NCBI RefSeq assembly: GCF_002574545.1
Contig: NZ_NUGT01000009.1
Coordinates: 195,798 to 259,797 of the forward strand
Source of the DNA: Bacillus sp. AFS055030
GTDB lineage: Bacteria > Bacillota > Bacilli > Bacillales > Bacillaceae_G
Direction of reading: 5' to 3'
Length of the DNA stretch: 64,000 nt
Position numbers and translations under genes: made by a program. The notes beneath the pieces were generated by a model that saw only the letters and a list, made by a program, of their open reading frames with translations, made no database searches and had not been told where the DNA came from. Positions 45,076 to 55,600 of this stretch are shown piece by piece (positions within the stretch are counted from its first letter, which is position 1; every line of letters starts with the position of its first letter).

Positions 45076-45526
45076 CTTTAATAACTCCTATCTATTTTTT
45101 GTAATAAATGCTACCTATTTTATAAAGTTTCCAGCAAATAAATGTGTTTAATAGTTTGCTAAGAAACAAGTTGTATTTCACATTTATCTTAATCTATTTA
45201 TAATTTTATCATAGAAAATCCTGTTATTTTAGTAAAAATTAACCAGATTAATTTAGGGATTATTCACTAATTTTATTACCTCTAATCAATTTTCCAGTGT
45301 AGAATGTTGTCTGGAACGTTGTAACTTAGAACTAGGACTCCACCGTTTTTGGAATTTAGAGTTTTTCTCGCTAGATCATCATTTTGTTTGAGAATAGTAT
45401 TTCTCCAAATGTTGTTGATGGTCTGTCGATATAAAAGAAAAAATGTGCACAGACTTTGCTGTACACACTTCTTTATTAGTATATCATTTCGTTCTTATCA
45501 TTAACATTTTTAGATGAATATGGGTA
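45076..45526. other. Intergenic stretch with a likely coding remnant and a terminator
   Basis: 451 bases. The minus frame 45292-45428 reads RQTINNIWRNTILKQ, then a 33-residue continuation ending NVPDNILHWKID before a stop, without start codon or ribosome site; it looks like the tail of a decayed gene. The terminator of the 45527 lipoprotein gene overlaps its upstream end. Confidence 0.35.
45436..45467 (-). terminator. Terminator of the 45527 lipoprotein gene
   Basis: TGTGCACAG (45444-45452) pairs with CTGTACACA (45459-45467, one G-U), then TTTTTT on the minus strand. Confidence 0.7.
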
Positions 45527-46165
45527 TTATTGCAAATTAAAGAATACTTGACCTCCAATGAATTCTTCATATCGTAATTGCGCTTTTTCCCCGGTTTTTA
45601 CTAAATTAGCAATGTAGCCTTCTTTTTCATTCCCTACATACATTTCATAGCTAAATTCAGGATCCGTTGTTCCATATACATCCCCACTATAAATATCTCC
45701 ACTTTCACTTACTACTTTAAAATTCATAATTCCATCAATATTAAATGCTAAATCTTCAGTAGCTGATTTTACAAATTTAACTTTTACCTTAGTTAATATC
45801 CATTCATAACCGACTGGCGCAGGATCATTAAATTCATTCATACTTTTTAACTTAGCATATGCAGCATCTCCGCGCACCACTTCTTCTACCGTTAAGTCAA
45901 ACTTAATTGGAAATGAATCCCCATTATCATTATATAATTCGTCATCAACAGTAGCAGTTTTCTTAAATGGAACTGGATTCGTTCTTGAACCAAGTTTGGA
46001 TTGTTTTGGTTTATCTTCTTTTTTAGTTGTTTTTACTTCTTCTTTTTTTGGAGAGTCTTCTTTTACAGTCACATCTTTTGTGTCTTGCCCACATGCTGAT
46101 AATAACGAAATTGTTAATAAAATTGTTCCTAATAAACTTACTACCTTTGAATATTTTCTGTTCAT
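45527..46165 (-). CDS. Lipoprotein with DUF4352-like beta-sandwich domain
   Basis: 212 residues. Lipobox LLSAC (Cys near residue 25), a Lys/Glu-rich linker (about 30-58), then a beta-sandwich of about 150 residues with SRTNPVPFKKTATV, YEWILTKVKVKFVKSA and a C-terminal VFFNL; similar to DUF4352/Telomeric-repeat-binding-factor-like extracellular domains in Bacillus lipoproteins. Anchored outside the membrane. Function unknown. 50 bases downstream of another lipoprotein gene. Confidence 0.72.
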   Translation of the reverse strand: MNRKYSKVVSLLGTILLTISLLSACGQDTKDVTVKEDSPKKEEVKTTKKEDKPKQSKLGSRTNPVPFKKTATVDDELYNDNGDSFPIKFDLTVEEVVRGDAAYAKLKSMNEFNDPAPVGYEWILTKVKVKFVKSATEDLAFNIDGIMNFKVVSESGDIYSGDVYGTTDPEFSYEMYVGNEKEGYIANLVKTGEKAQLRYEEFIGGQVFFNLQ

Positions 46166-46215
46166 TTTTTTAACCTCACTTTTAATTTTTTTGTTAGACT
46201 AATGAAATTTTCGAG

Positions 46216-46812
46216 TTATTTATCATTAAGCGCATCTGGGTAAATAATTTTATCGATTTCTTTTTGAGTAGCTTGATCTTTTACTAAAATGGTAACTTTA
46301 TACTCATCTGGATCTACCCCGTTATAAAGCTGATACATCATTCCAGACATCCCAAATGTAAATGCAGCAAGACCATCCATGCTATTTTCATAGGCTGCTT
46401 TGTCTACAATCAAAGTAAACTCTGAAAAATCATTGTTGTAAGTAATATCCTTTAGCGAAGCAAAATCTTTACTCTCTTTTGTTTCATTGACTGTTTTAAT
46501 GACTTCCTCTCTTAATCCTTTCATTATTTTCTTGTGTTGAGATTTAGACATTTTATAAGTCAGTGATCCATCGCTGTTTTTAGTAACTTTGATTCCTTCT
46601 TTTTCTGCATTAGCAATGACTTTATTGATGTCGTCACCCTCAAACATTGAAGCTGGTAACGTGAGTTTTACATTGAATAGACCTTTATCGACGGCTACTG
46701 ATTCTTCCTTTGATTTTGGACTTTTTGATGTTTCCTTTTCCTGATTGTTAGATGAACAGCCGGCTTGTAGAGTAATTAGAAGTGCTAATAATAAATAAGT
46801 AATTTTTTTCAT
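46216..46812 (-). CDS. Hypothetical lipoprotein
   Basis: 198 residues from ATG 46812, which has AAGGAGG 7 bases upstream; the longer frame upstream covers a terminator and is not real. Lipobox LQAGC (Cys near residue 19), Lys/Ser-rich linker, then a soluble domain (FNVKLTLPASMFEGDD ... KVTILVKDQATQKEIDKIIYP). Family not recognised. Probably in one unit with the 45527 lipoprotein. Confidence 0.72.
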   Translation of the reverse strand: MKKITYLLLALLITLQAGCSSNNQEKETSKSPKSKEESVAVDKGLFNVKLTLPASMFEGDDINKVIANAEKEGIKVTKNSDGSLTYKMSKSQHKKIMKGLREEVIKTVNETKESKDFASLKDITYNNDFSEFTLIVDKAAYENSMDGLAAFTFGMSGMMYQLYNGVDPDEYKVTILVKDQATQKEIDKIIYPDALNDK

Positions 46813-46944
46813 ATGAATTCCTCCTTCAGTTTTTGGTTTAATTGAATCTGGATTTATCTTAACTGATGGGATAGTCAGAAATTTGAGTGGGTAAATGAAA
46901 TTATTGGTTCTATTTGGTGAATTGGTGTTTTTAGTAAAAAATAT

Positions 46945-46975
46945 AAAAAACCTGTTCAAAAAATTGAACAGGTTT
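46945..46975 (-). terminator. Second minus-strand terminator below the defence island
   Basis: AAACCTGTTCAA (46948-46959) and TTGAACAGGTTT (46964-46975) make a perfect 12-bp stem with loop AAAA; T follows on the minus strand. No gene of normal length feeds it. Confidence 0.75.
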
Positions 46976-47132
46976 CAGAGTAATATTAATTTTTTATAAT
47001 TTTTTTAAAATTAAACAGTAATTCAAGAAAATAACTACCTCAACAAAAAAGCAATTCTAAAAATAGATTTGGAATGGAAATATAAATCATTAACTTTAAA
47101 CTGTTTTATTGATTTATAATTTATTTAAATTC

Positions 47133-47198
47133 TTAATCGTTCAAGCACCTTGCAATACTTTCACATGTTAAACCTTTCAACATTCTAAAAGCCTTCAT
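47133..47198 (-). CDS. Possible 21-residue peptide
   Basis: ATG at 47198 with AGGAG 7 bases upstream; reads MKAFRMLKGLTCESIARCLN plus one Asp, then TAA. A longer in-frame ATG at 47234 exists. It lies between two minus-strand terminators, so a short transcript is possible. No homology can be judged at this length. Confidence 0.3.
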   Translation of the reverse strand: MKAFRMLKGLTCESIARCLND

Positions 47199-47240
47199 AT
47201 ACTTGCTCCTATGCAAATAACTTTTATATTTCATTTTCTA

Positions 47241-47280
47241 AAAAAAGCATTTCATATTCACAAATATGAAATGCTTTTTT
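47241..47280 (-). terminator. Terminator of the sspBCD-like operon
   Basis: Perfect 18-bp stem (47241-47258 with 47263-47280), loop CACA, flanked by T on the minus strand. It directly follows the stop of the PP-loop gene. Confidence 0.9.
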
Positions 47281-47285
47281 TAATA

Positions 47286-48131
47286 TTAAGAAAATGAACA
47301 TACACATGGAATTCCCGCATCTTCTTTAAAAAGATATTTTTGAACTCCTTCTCGTTCTAAAACCTCACGATACTGCTTTAAAGTATATGGTTTTCCATCT
47401 TTTTTCATCATAGAAACATTTTTTTCAAAATGTTTGCGGAAGTTTTCTTCCATTTCTTCCTGTTCTTTGTAACGCTCAGGCCATACAGCAAAAAGCATTG
47501 CATAATGTTGAAAACCACCTCGTACACAACGTCCACCGCAGTTTGCATGTGAGAATCCTTTAAATCCTAACCCTGCTAAGTCTGGACGAAGCTCTTCTGC
47601 TATAGTATACATTCTAGGTAATTTAATTCCCCAATCATTTTGAATAATACCTTTTACATCTAAATCCTCTCGGAATGTATCAATCATAGGAAAACGAGTT
47701 TGAACAGGTTCTAAAGGCCAATGTTCATAAAAACTCGTTAAATTTTCAGCACGATGTTTTTCATGCGGACCAATTCCAAAATATAATATTGGTTCTAAAT
47801 TATGTTCATCTCTTAACTCTTCTAAATATATAAGAGTTTGACGTACTTTTAATTCTTCTGAACACTTTGCCATGCGAGCATTTCCTAAGAAACGATAATC
47901 ATAAAAAACTTCTTCTGGCGTTCGTCCGTCAATTCTTTCGGTAATATCAATACCAATATATTCGGAAACTTCATTCATAAAACGATAGTTGTCTTCATCT
48001 TCCCATAATGTATTGGTAAAAAATAATTTGCAATTTTCTTTTCCATAAGTATTAACTGTTTGATAAGCAATATATGCACTAGCAGCACCACCGCTAAACA
48101 TTATTACATGGACTGGCTTACGTTCCGTCAT
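47286..48131 (-). CDS. sspD: PP-loop sulfurtransferase of DNA phosphorothioation (SspD/DndC-like)
   Basis: 281 residues from ATG 48131 (GGGGG 9 bases upstream, 13 bases past the sspC stop). PAPS-reductase/ATP-pyrophosphatase fold: PP-loop FSGGAASAY (12-20), which binds and adenylates with ATP. Cys residues at 90 (MAKCSEELK), 198 and 202 (NCGGRC) and a C-terminal CVC (276-278) are candidates for Fe-S or sulfur relay. In DndC/SspD proteins this activates the DNA backbone for sulfur insertion. Position behind a DUF4007 gene and a P-loop ATPase gene makes SspD the best call. A plain PAPS reductase is unlikely in this context. Confidence 0.75.
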   Translation of the reverse strand: MTERKPVHVIMFSGGAASAYIAYQTVNTYGKENCKLFFTNTLWEDEDNYRFMNEVSEYIGIDITERIDGRTPEEVFYDYRFLGNARMAKCSEELKVRQTLIYLEELRDEHNLEPILYFGIGPHEKHRAENLTSFYEHWPLEPVQTRFPMIDTFREDLDVKGIIQNDWGIKLPRMYTIAEELRPDLAGLGFKGFSHANCGGRCVRGGFQHYAMLFAVWPERYKEQEEMEENFRKHFEKNVSMMKKDGKPYTLKQYREVLEREGVQKYLFKEDAGIPCVCSFS

Positions 48132-48144
48132 TTTTTTCGTCCCC

Positions 48145-51100
48145 CTACTCCACAAATTCTTCAATCAATTTATATACCATATTTTCAATTTCCTCACGAG
48201 GAACGTTACGACCTGCATTAGTCATCATTCTTTGTACATTGTTATATATCATTTGTGCTTTTGTTGATAGATTTACACGCTTAATTACTTTTGTTTGGTC
48301 TTCTATTTTTAAAGTAACAATAGAAATATCATTTTCAACCTTGTCATTTAAATGTGTAAAGTCATAATTTAATTGTTTTTTAAATAGGTCATGTGTTGAA
48401 TCAGACCAGTCTTTAATGTTAACACCAACATAGTAATAAGTAAACTTGTTTATCCATTCACCAATTTCTGAAGTTTTCAAAAGTGCATTAACAAGTTTAT
48501 TATTTTTTTTGTTATAATCCGATTGCTCCTCTGCCCAACCTTTTAAACCAGTTAAATCGTTTATATTAGTAATTTCTCTAATATCATCCTTTACACGATT
48601 TTCAAAGTCACTTAAGTATTTGTTACCATACTTCACTAATTTTACTAGAGTTTGTATTTTATCTTTAGCATAAAATTCATCAAATAAAGTTTGCATACTT
48701 GCTTGTGGAGAAATTTCGGTTTTTCGAATTATAGAACGTAACCATTTAAATTTTTTATTTACAAGTGAGGATAATTGTGTAATTCTTGGTAATTTCTTTA
48801 ACCAACTATTCATGGCAGCACATAAAACAATAAGTCTTGGCTTACCTTCCAACTGTGGATTTTTATATTCACTAAATATTTCTTCAATAATATTAAAGAA
48901 ATCTATATAATTCTCATCCAAATGATAATACACGTATTCGTACTCACCTGGAGCTTGTACCATTTGATAAAGTTTATCACCATCAATTCCTGGGATAAAC
49001 ATATCTTTATTATAAAACATTAGATCATCCCAACGATCTCTTAAAAGAGAAACTAATAAAATAGGGACTAAAGGCTTTCTAATTGAAAATGGACGTTTAG
49101 TAAAAATGTCTATTATTTCCCGTAATGAACCCTTCGAATTATTTTCTAATAAATTAATTAAAGATTCTCTTATTAATTTATATGATTCATTAGTAATTTC
49201 AGTAAAATTCATTTCATTTACATTTTTATTTAGACTTCCGTTATTTTTAAAGACCGTAGCATAAATTAAATAATCTGGCCCAGTTCCTGAAATTCCAAAA
49301 TCATCATCACGATAATTATTAATTAATGAATCAACAACCTTAATTCCAGCGTTCTTCTGTTGATTTGAAATATTTCTCTTATTAAAATTATCATTATTAA
49401 TAATTGGTGTATTTCCATAAATAATAAATGCATTTTTAGATAAATGATTACTTAATTGATACTCGCTTCTTACGTTGATTTCTTCACCTTTGTAATACCA
49501 TTCAATCTCTGAATTAAAGTTATTTAAGCCTTTTAAAAAACTTTTAATTTGATAAGTTATTTCTTGATCCAGAATCTCTAATTCTTCTTTTAGGTGAATA
49601 TCTTGTTTTACAAATTCCGCATCATTCATTAAGTCTTGATAAATCACTTTTTCATAGATAAACTGTTCTATTTCTGATATTTGTTTATTAAATAATGCAA
49701 TAAATACACAATCGTTTTTTAGAGTTTTTATTATTGGCATTAACTCTTGTTTTTGATTTTGATTATCAGTAAATATATAGTAAATTGTAAAGTCAGATTC
49801 ATTTGTAGTTGTTAATTCCAACTTATTTTCTAAAATATCAGACGCAATTACAAATTCGATATTAGCAAACCTTGTCATACTCTTTTCATCATTATAGTCG
49901 TTGGCAAAAACGTACTTTTTATTAAAACCACTCTTTAAAATTTCTAATTTTTTTTGAACATTTATTACAGTAAACTGTTTTTGTTCATTTACAACATTAG
50001 AAATATTAATTGCACTACCTAAAAATAATTCCCAATAACCATTGATTACATTGAATCTTACAACTTTAATTTGACTTAATTCATTCAATAGATGACTTAG
50101 TTTCTTTGGTTCGATATGCATACAATAAGAAAGAAATTCCGTATCTAACCTTACTTCCTTTTGTAAACCACCTATATTCCATATTGTGATTAACTTTATT
50201 AAATTTACTACATTTAGATTACTAAAAAACTCTGGAGGAATTTTATTTATAACTTTTTTATAAATTGTCATATATTCTACGAAGGTCTCATCCATATCTA
50301 CCGTTTCTATTTCTGGGAAGAAATAGTCGAAAAGTTGATGTGGGAAAAACAATGTATCATTTTTTTTCATATGATTATTTAATCCACCAGTTTCATTGCT
50401 TTCTAAAAAAGTAAATAATGTTCGTTCATTTTGTCCAAATACACTTGATAGGCTTGGGAGCATGAACAATGACACGGGATGTAAAGGGAACATACCTTTA
50501 GCAATTATTTCTTCCTTTTCAGTCTGGTTCATACTAGGAAAAAGCGGATACTTTCTCAATCCCTTTATAATAAAATCATAAATATTTTCTGTAATTGATA
50601 CTTTTTCACTACGATTTTCTATAACAATTTGTTGGGCAATTCTATTAAACGTAGTAGCATCACTTTGAATATAGTATTGAGAAAAACGCTTTTCAATTCG
50701 TTGAAATTCTTTTGCCACTTCTTCATTATATAAACCAAAATACTGTCTTAAACTCTTGTGAGTAATCAATAAAACATGAAGAAGATTTGAACGATTAGTG
50801 ATTTCCGCTAAATCTTGTAAGTCTTGCATCGTCTCGTTAATCTTGTCTCCATCAAGTCCTTGAAGAAATCTTCCAAATTCATCGTAAACTAAAAATAAGC
50901 CTACATTTTTCTTTTCTAGTACATCAATTATTACTTCTAAATTTCCAATAAAGTTTGTATTATAATCGATAACAAATGTAGCACCAGCTGTTAGTTTTGG
51001 GTAGGTCTCAGCAAAAAAATGAATAGTACTTTCGTCAAAAAATTCTACATTCGCCACAAATTTATCATAACTCATATTTTCTGCATCTAATATTTCTAAA

Positions 51101-51588
51101 AATTGTTTATAAGCAAAAGGAAAATCAGCTTTCCACATCTGAATTGTTTCTAGAATTTTTGAGCTCATACCAGGCAATTTAATATTAATTCCTTGTTTAG
51201 CTAATTCTCTTAGGATATTAGTTAATACAGTTTGACGAAATCTACCTTCATTTCCTGTAAGAAGTATAGGCAAATATTTTCTTGAAAGATGTTTTGAAGT
51301 ACTTAATTCATCTGCTATTAAATCATCCACTTTTTCAAATTTCTTTATTAACATATCTACTGAATCTATACTTGCTTTATTTGAAACAATACCTCCAACA
51401 ATCGTCGCTAATAAAGATTTTCCTGTCCCGTAAGGTCCAACTATAATATGAGCTCTACTGGCTTCTTTTGTGAAGCCCTGTATAAGTCCCATTAAAGCCG
51501 AAGCATGAGAAGGTGTTGGTAAGTAGCGGTTTAAAAATTCTTCTTTACCAATATCAAACTTTATATTTACGCTTGTTTTAAAACTCAT
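48145..51588 (-). CDS. sspC: Large P-loop ATPase of the phosphorothioation unit (SspC-like)
   Basis: 1147 residues, cytosolic. Walker A GPYGTGKS (51-58), Walker B LFLVYDEFGRFL near 231-242, in an AAA/STAND-like ATPase domain of about 450 residues; the rest is mostly helical with no recognised domain. The start overlaps the end of the DUF4007 gene by 11 bases and the stop lies 13 bases before sspD, so the three are one operon. SspC proteins are ATPases needed for single-strand phosphorothioation with SspB and SspD. This one is a clear relative of the larger ATPase at 52613 (same APYGTGKS and LFDEFGRY motifs). Confidence 0.68.
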   Translation of the reverse strand: MSFKTSVNIKFDIGKEEFLNRYLPTPSHASALMGLIQGFTKEASRAHIIVGPYGTGKSLLATIVGGIVSNKASIDSVDMLIKKFEKVDDLIADELSTSKHLSRKYLPILLTGNEGRFRQTVLTNILRELAKQGINIKLPGMSSKILETIQMWKADFPFAYKQFLEILDAENMSYDKFVANVEFFDESTIHFFAETYPKLTAGATFVIDYNTNFIGNLEVIIDVLEKKNVGLFLVYDEFGRFLQGLDGDKINETMQDLQDLAEITNRSNLLHVLLITHKSLRQYFGLYNEEVAKEFQRIEKRFSQYYIQSDATTFNRIAQQIVIENRSEKVSITENIYDFIIKGLRKYPLFPSMNQTEKEEIIAKGMFPLHPVSLFMLPSLSSVFGQNERTLFTFLESNETGGLNNHMKKNDTLFFPHQLFDYFFPEIETVDMDETFVEYMTIYKKVINKIPPEFFSNLNVVNLIKLITIWNIGGLQKEVRLDTEFLSYCMHIEPKKLSHLLNELSQIKVVRFNVINGYWELFLGSAINISNVVNEQKQFTVINVQKKLEILKSGFNKKYVFANDYNDEKSMTRFANIEFVIASDILENKLELTTTNESDFTIYYIFTDNQNQKQELMPIIKTLKNDCVFIALFNKQISEIEQFIYEKVIYQDLMNDAEFVKQDIHLKEELEILDQEITYQIKSFLKGLNNFNSEIEWYYKGEEINVRSEYQLSNHLSKNAFIIYGNTPIINNDNFNKRNISNQQKNAGIKVVDSLINNYRDDDFGISGTGPDYLIYATVFKNNGSLNKNVNEMNFTEITNESYKLIRESLINLLENNSKGSLREIIDIFTKRPFSIRKPLVPILLVSLLRDRWDDLMFYNKDMFIPGIDGDKLYQMVQAPGEYEYVYYHLDENYIDFFNIIEEIFSEYKNPQLEGKPRLIVLCAAMNSWLKKLPRITQLSSLVNKKFKWLRSIIRKTEISPQASMQTLFDEFYAKDKIQTLVKLVKYGNKYLSDFENRVKDDIREITNINDLTGLKGWAEEQSDYNKKNNKLVNALLKTSEIGEWINKFTYYYVGVNIKDWSDSTHDLFKKQLNYDFTHLNDKVENDISIVTLKIEDQTKVIKRVNLSTKAQMIYNNVQRMMTNAGRNVPREEIENMVYKLIEEFVE

Positions 51589-52462
51589 TAACTGCCAACT
51601 CCATTTCTTCGTACTCCTCTTTTAAAAATTCAATAGGACTGATTACTGGTAATTTAATACTATCTAAATTATTCGTACGAACAAATTGAATCGGATATTT
51701 TTTATGCACTGTCAAATGATTTAAAGCTTCAATAATTTCTCCTCTTGACAAATTAAAAACTCTACCCCATAAAAATTTTTTACTAATAATTTCATCTATA
51801 CTTAATGTGTTTATTTCATGGGAGTGTACATAATTTAAAAGGACATAATATAAAGCAGTAAAGCCTATATTTTTAATTTCAGGGCTACTTTTCCGTACTA
51901 CTTTTTTGTGTTCTGATAGAAGATTTAATTTTTTAAATGGACTATAAATTACATCTTCAGGATCAAATTCATTCATATCTTTTGTATATAATTGAATTAG
52001 ACAATCAATGTCCTTTTTTAGTGACTTTACCGATATTTCTTTCTGTTCAACTGCTTGTACGTATTCCTCAAAAGCGATTTCTAAATCGTCTCTTTTGACA
52101 ATCGTTTCATTATATATATTAAAAAACCAATCAAATATTGTTGCTCGGTCTTCTTTATTTTTAACTAATTGATAATGTAAAATAGATGCCGTATCCTGAA
52201 CTAACAATAAACGATCATGTTTTAAAACTAACTCACCTAATTTTGTTAAATTATGGATTTTCTCCTTCTTATCTTCTTCAATTAGGTTCATAGCAAGCAA
52301 CCAAAATTTCAAAGACTGCACCATATTTTTACCTAAGCCGATTTGCTCAAATGCAAATTTTTCATGAAAGAATTTAGGATTTTCTTTTAAAAATTTTAGT
52401 CCTTTACTCGTCCATTTATCACGTAAGTAAAAACTCTGATGTTGTGCATAGGCCACATTCAT
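51578..52462 (-). CDS. sspB: DUF4007 protein (SspB-like nickase component)
   Basis: 294 residues from ATG 52462 (AAAGGAT upstream); a TTG frame from 52504 has no ribosome site. N-terminal QHQSFYLRDKWTSKGLKF and GLGKNMVQSLKFWLLAMNLI (about 40-60) are DUF4007 hallmarks. In SspBCD the DUF4007 protein SspB makes the nick that allows sulfur insertion; I cannot identify its catalytic residues with certainty here. The C-terminal region IDEIISKKFLWGRVFNLSRGEI resembles the 56892 protein. First gene of the modification operon. Confidence 0.7.
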   Translation of the reverse strand: MNVAYAQHQSFYLRDKWTSKGLKFLKENPKFFHEKFAFEQIGLGKNMVQSLKFWLLAMNLIEEDKKEKIHNLTKLGELVLKHDRLLLVQDTASILHYQLVKNKEDRATIFDWFFNIYNETIVKRDDLEIAFEEYVQAVEQKEISVKSLKKDIDCLIQLYTKDMNEFDPEDVIYSPFKKLNLLSEHKKVVRKSSPEIKNIGFTALYYVLLNYVHSHEINTLSIDEIISKKFLWGRVFNLSRGEIIEALNHLTVHKKYPIQFVRTNNLDSIKLPVISPIEFLKEEYEEMELAVNEF

Positions 52463-52509
52463 ACATCCTTTCGAAAATAATTCCCTTTGGAAGAAGTCTT
52501 CCAATGAAT

Positions 52510-52539
52510 ATTATATACTATTTAAATTAACTTGAACAA
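52510..52539 (-). promoter_or_regulatory. Candidate sigma-A promoter of sspBCD
   Basis: On the minus strand TTGTTC (52539-52534), 18 bases, TATAAT (52515-52510). The -10 is perfect. It ends 48 bases before the sspB start and follows the hairpin at 52564-52598, so the modification unit can be expressed without the unit upstream. Confidence 0.6.
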
Positions 52540-52563
52540 AAGAAATAACTTAAACAATAAATA

Positions 52564-52598
52564 AAAATTACATCTAGTACATGACTAGATGTAATTTT
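52564..52598 (-). terminator. Perfect 15-bp hairpin terminator between the two units of the island
   Basis: AAAATTACATCTAGT (52564-52578) is exactly complementary to ACTAGATGTAATTTT (52584-52598); loop ACATG; T-rich on both sides. It terminates the upstream unit that ends at 52613. Confidence 0.85.
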
Positions 52599-52612
52599 AT
52601 TATACATTGTCT

Positions 52613-55600
52613 TTATACCTTCATTAGTTGAGAAATTTTTTCCATACAAATCTTTTGTTGCTCTTCATCTAATGCATTAAACATCTCGTAAACCGCATCT
52701 ACTTTTATATCATTTAGGCGAACCTGAATGTCTTGTTGAAGTTTTTCAGCTTGAATTATCGTAAAATTATCTAAATATTCAGGGAAATATTCAATTTCTT
52801 TCAAACGTCTGATACATTTATTGGCATCCCATGATAACACTTCAGAAATTGATGTTAGATATCTGTCTGACCATTTTTTTGTTAATTCATTCAATTGTTT
52901 TTCTTGTTCTTCTTTAAAATTATTAATTATGATAGAAAAATCAATATCAGATTCTATATCAATCCAATTTTTTTCCAAACCTTCTATTTCTTGTCCTAAT
53001 AGAGTACGGCTGTTATTATAAGCTTTTAATTTTTCAATTTCATTCATAAAATTTTGAAGCTCATTTGCCGTTGATTCTATTGCTTCTACATCCTCAACTT
53101 TTAAATCTTTAGTTAATAGCCATTTAGCACTTTTTAATATTGATTCACAATCCTTAATGTCTTTCAAGTCAAAAACAGCATCATAAAAATTCATTAGTTC
53201 AGTTTCAAGATGAGACAACATTGCTTTAATTTTATCTACATGCGTTTGAAGAGACTCTAAGTAACTCTCCAAATAACTTCGTTCAACTTTATGATTTAAT
53301 ATAAAATCGATAAGTTCTTTTCCTTTTTTCTCCATCTCCTTCAATTCTTCGAAACCGCTTTTTGCCGATGGATTATTTGATCGCACATATTCTTTAACAA
53401 CATCATTCATATTTTCTAACTGTTGTATTACTTTTAAATCATCTGTAATTTTATTTAGTTTATCTTTAAGAGCACGGGCTTCTTTTAAATAATTGTGCTT
53501 ATTTAATTCAGTAATAATTATTTTTACCCAACTCTCAAATCTAGATAGTTGTCCTAAATTTTGACACTTTAATTTAATTAACCAAGAAGAAAATTCTTTT
53601 TGAACAAATTCGTGTCCGTTTTTCACTAAACCCTTTGCTATTTCAACTTGTTCTTGATTATATACATATTTAGTAGAATCTTCTATATAGCCACTGATTA
53701 ATTGTGATCGATTTATTACGTCGAAAACTTTTTTCATGTCAATTTCTTTTTTTACTGTTGACATATCTTCCTTTAAACTGCCTATTTGTTTTAAGGTCTT
53801 ATAATAATATTTCATGCCTTCTTCAAGCAAAAACTGCATGTAAGTAACCTTATCTTCAACCTCTTCCGGTATGTCTTCTTCTAATTTTAATTGTTCAAAT
53901 TCTTTATTTAAGCTTACACACTCATTTACATCAGTGTTACGCTCGACTGCACCAATAAGTTTTAAATATCTACCGACAGATTGGTCCGGATTTACTACGA
54001 CAATTTCTGTTTCTAATAAGTCCTTAATATTTACTTCTTTATCTTTAAAAATTTGATTTGCCCATTCTTCTAATCGAAGTCGAGTTCCTTTTAGCTGAAC
54101 CCTTGTTTCTAATTTCCTTTGTACAAAATAAACAGCAAGTATTAGTGATAATGAATAGTCATTTATCCCGTATGGTGGTTTTTGATAGGTTAAAAATAAT
54201 TTTTCAATCTTTAGCTGACCATTTTGTAATTGGTTATCAATTTCATTAAAAATAACTTGAAGTTTTGGATTTCTAGGTGATATTAGTTGGTAATTTGTAT
54301 TAACAACACCCCATGAACCTAATTTACCTTCATATAGTACTTCTTCAATTCGATTTTTTACTTCCGTAGTTTCAGCTTGAATAACTTGGTAATTACATCC
54401 TCCAAGAACAATTCTAGCAATTTTAGATAAATTTTGTTTTGCTTTTCCCTGTGTTTTCTTAAACCCAGTAAATGGGAATGAAACAACTTTATCATATAAA
54501 GATTCAAATACTTCGTTTGTAAAATTTAAAAGACGTTTTTGGATGTTTACAGTACCATCTTCTGAAATTTTTAGTCTGTCTTTAGCTAATGAATTAAATC
54601 GATCAATCACAAGTGTTTCAACTTTTTGATTGAATTCTGGAATAAACCTAGCATATTTTATTTTCTCATCTTCATTGAAGGTTTGAGAAACTTGGTAATC
54701 ATATATTGCATCATTTAATAATTTTTCTTTATCATCTAATAAAAATAATAGTATAGGTGAATTATGCAATTGATGTTTTCTATATAATTGAATCAAGTTA
54801 TCAATTGATTCCTGAGATGTATTTTCCGGTAAATATATCCATACAATTTTCCCCTTTACATCTTTTGGTCCAGTTGCTAAGTCCCACTCTTTTTTCATAT
54901 TCAAAATGTACTGATTATTAATATCGTTTAAATGTGCAACTGATTGTGTAAACATCCATTCATTAGTAGCAATCATCCTATGCTTTGAAAAGGCTGGTTC
55001 TATATCCGTAAAATCTAATAGCTTTGTTACTATACCTTCTAATAAATGATCAAGTTGTAGACCGATTTTTGCCTTTTTTCTTGTAATCAACCTTTTAAAA
55101 TCATTTACTCCTGTAGCATCGGCAACAAAGTCATATACATTTGCAACATCATCAAAACTTAATACACCAAAGTCATTTTCTAAACTATGAATGGACTCTT
55201 TGATATCCTTTTCAGTTAAATTTGATGCAATTGAAAGTGCGTATATTACATCTTCTCTTGATATAGTTTTAAAACGACCAATCCTTAATATTAGGTTAGC
55301 TGCAAGTACGTCTTGAAGTTTCTGATTAAGTTTATCACCATATTTAATTAAAATTTGGTTATATAAACTACAATATTCACTTTGTTGACGTCCGTCTTCT
55401 TCAGCTGATAACAACTCTTTAAAAAAACTCGATTGTATTATTGAAATACTTGGTATAGTTGGCAAATCTCCAAATTCATGGATTTTTTCTTCTGAAAATT
55501 TATCAATTTGCTCTTTTAAAAACGTTAAAGATGAACGCTGCTGTAACCATGCAGATAGATTAGATAACATCCAAGTAGTTAATGGATGTAATGGGAATAT

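Larger units (their letters stand above)
46813..47285. other. Intergenic stretch between the lipoprotein gene and the defence island
   Basis: 473 bases. Contains the sspD terminator (47241-47280), a possible 21-codon ORF (47133-47198) and a second minus-strand terminator (46948-46975). The promoter of the 46812 lipoprotein gene must be between 46813 and about 46945. Confidence 0.5.

Noticed and set aside
47286-48131. Assimilatory PAPS reductase
   Set aside because: No sulfate assimilation genes nearby, the Cys pattern is DndC-like, and it is co-transcribed with DUF4007 and ATPase genes.
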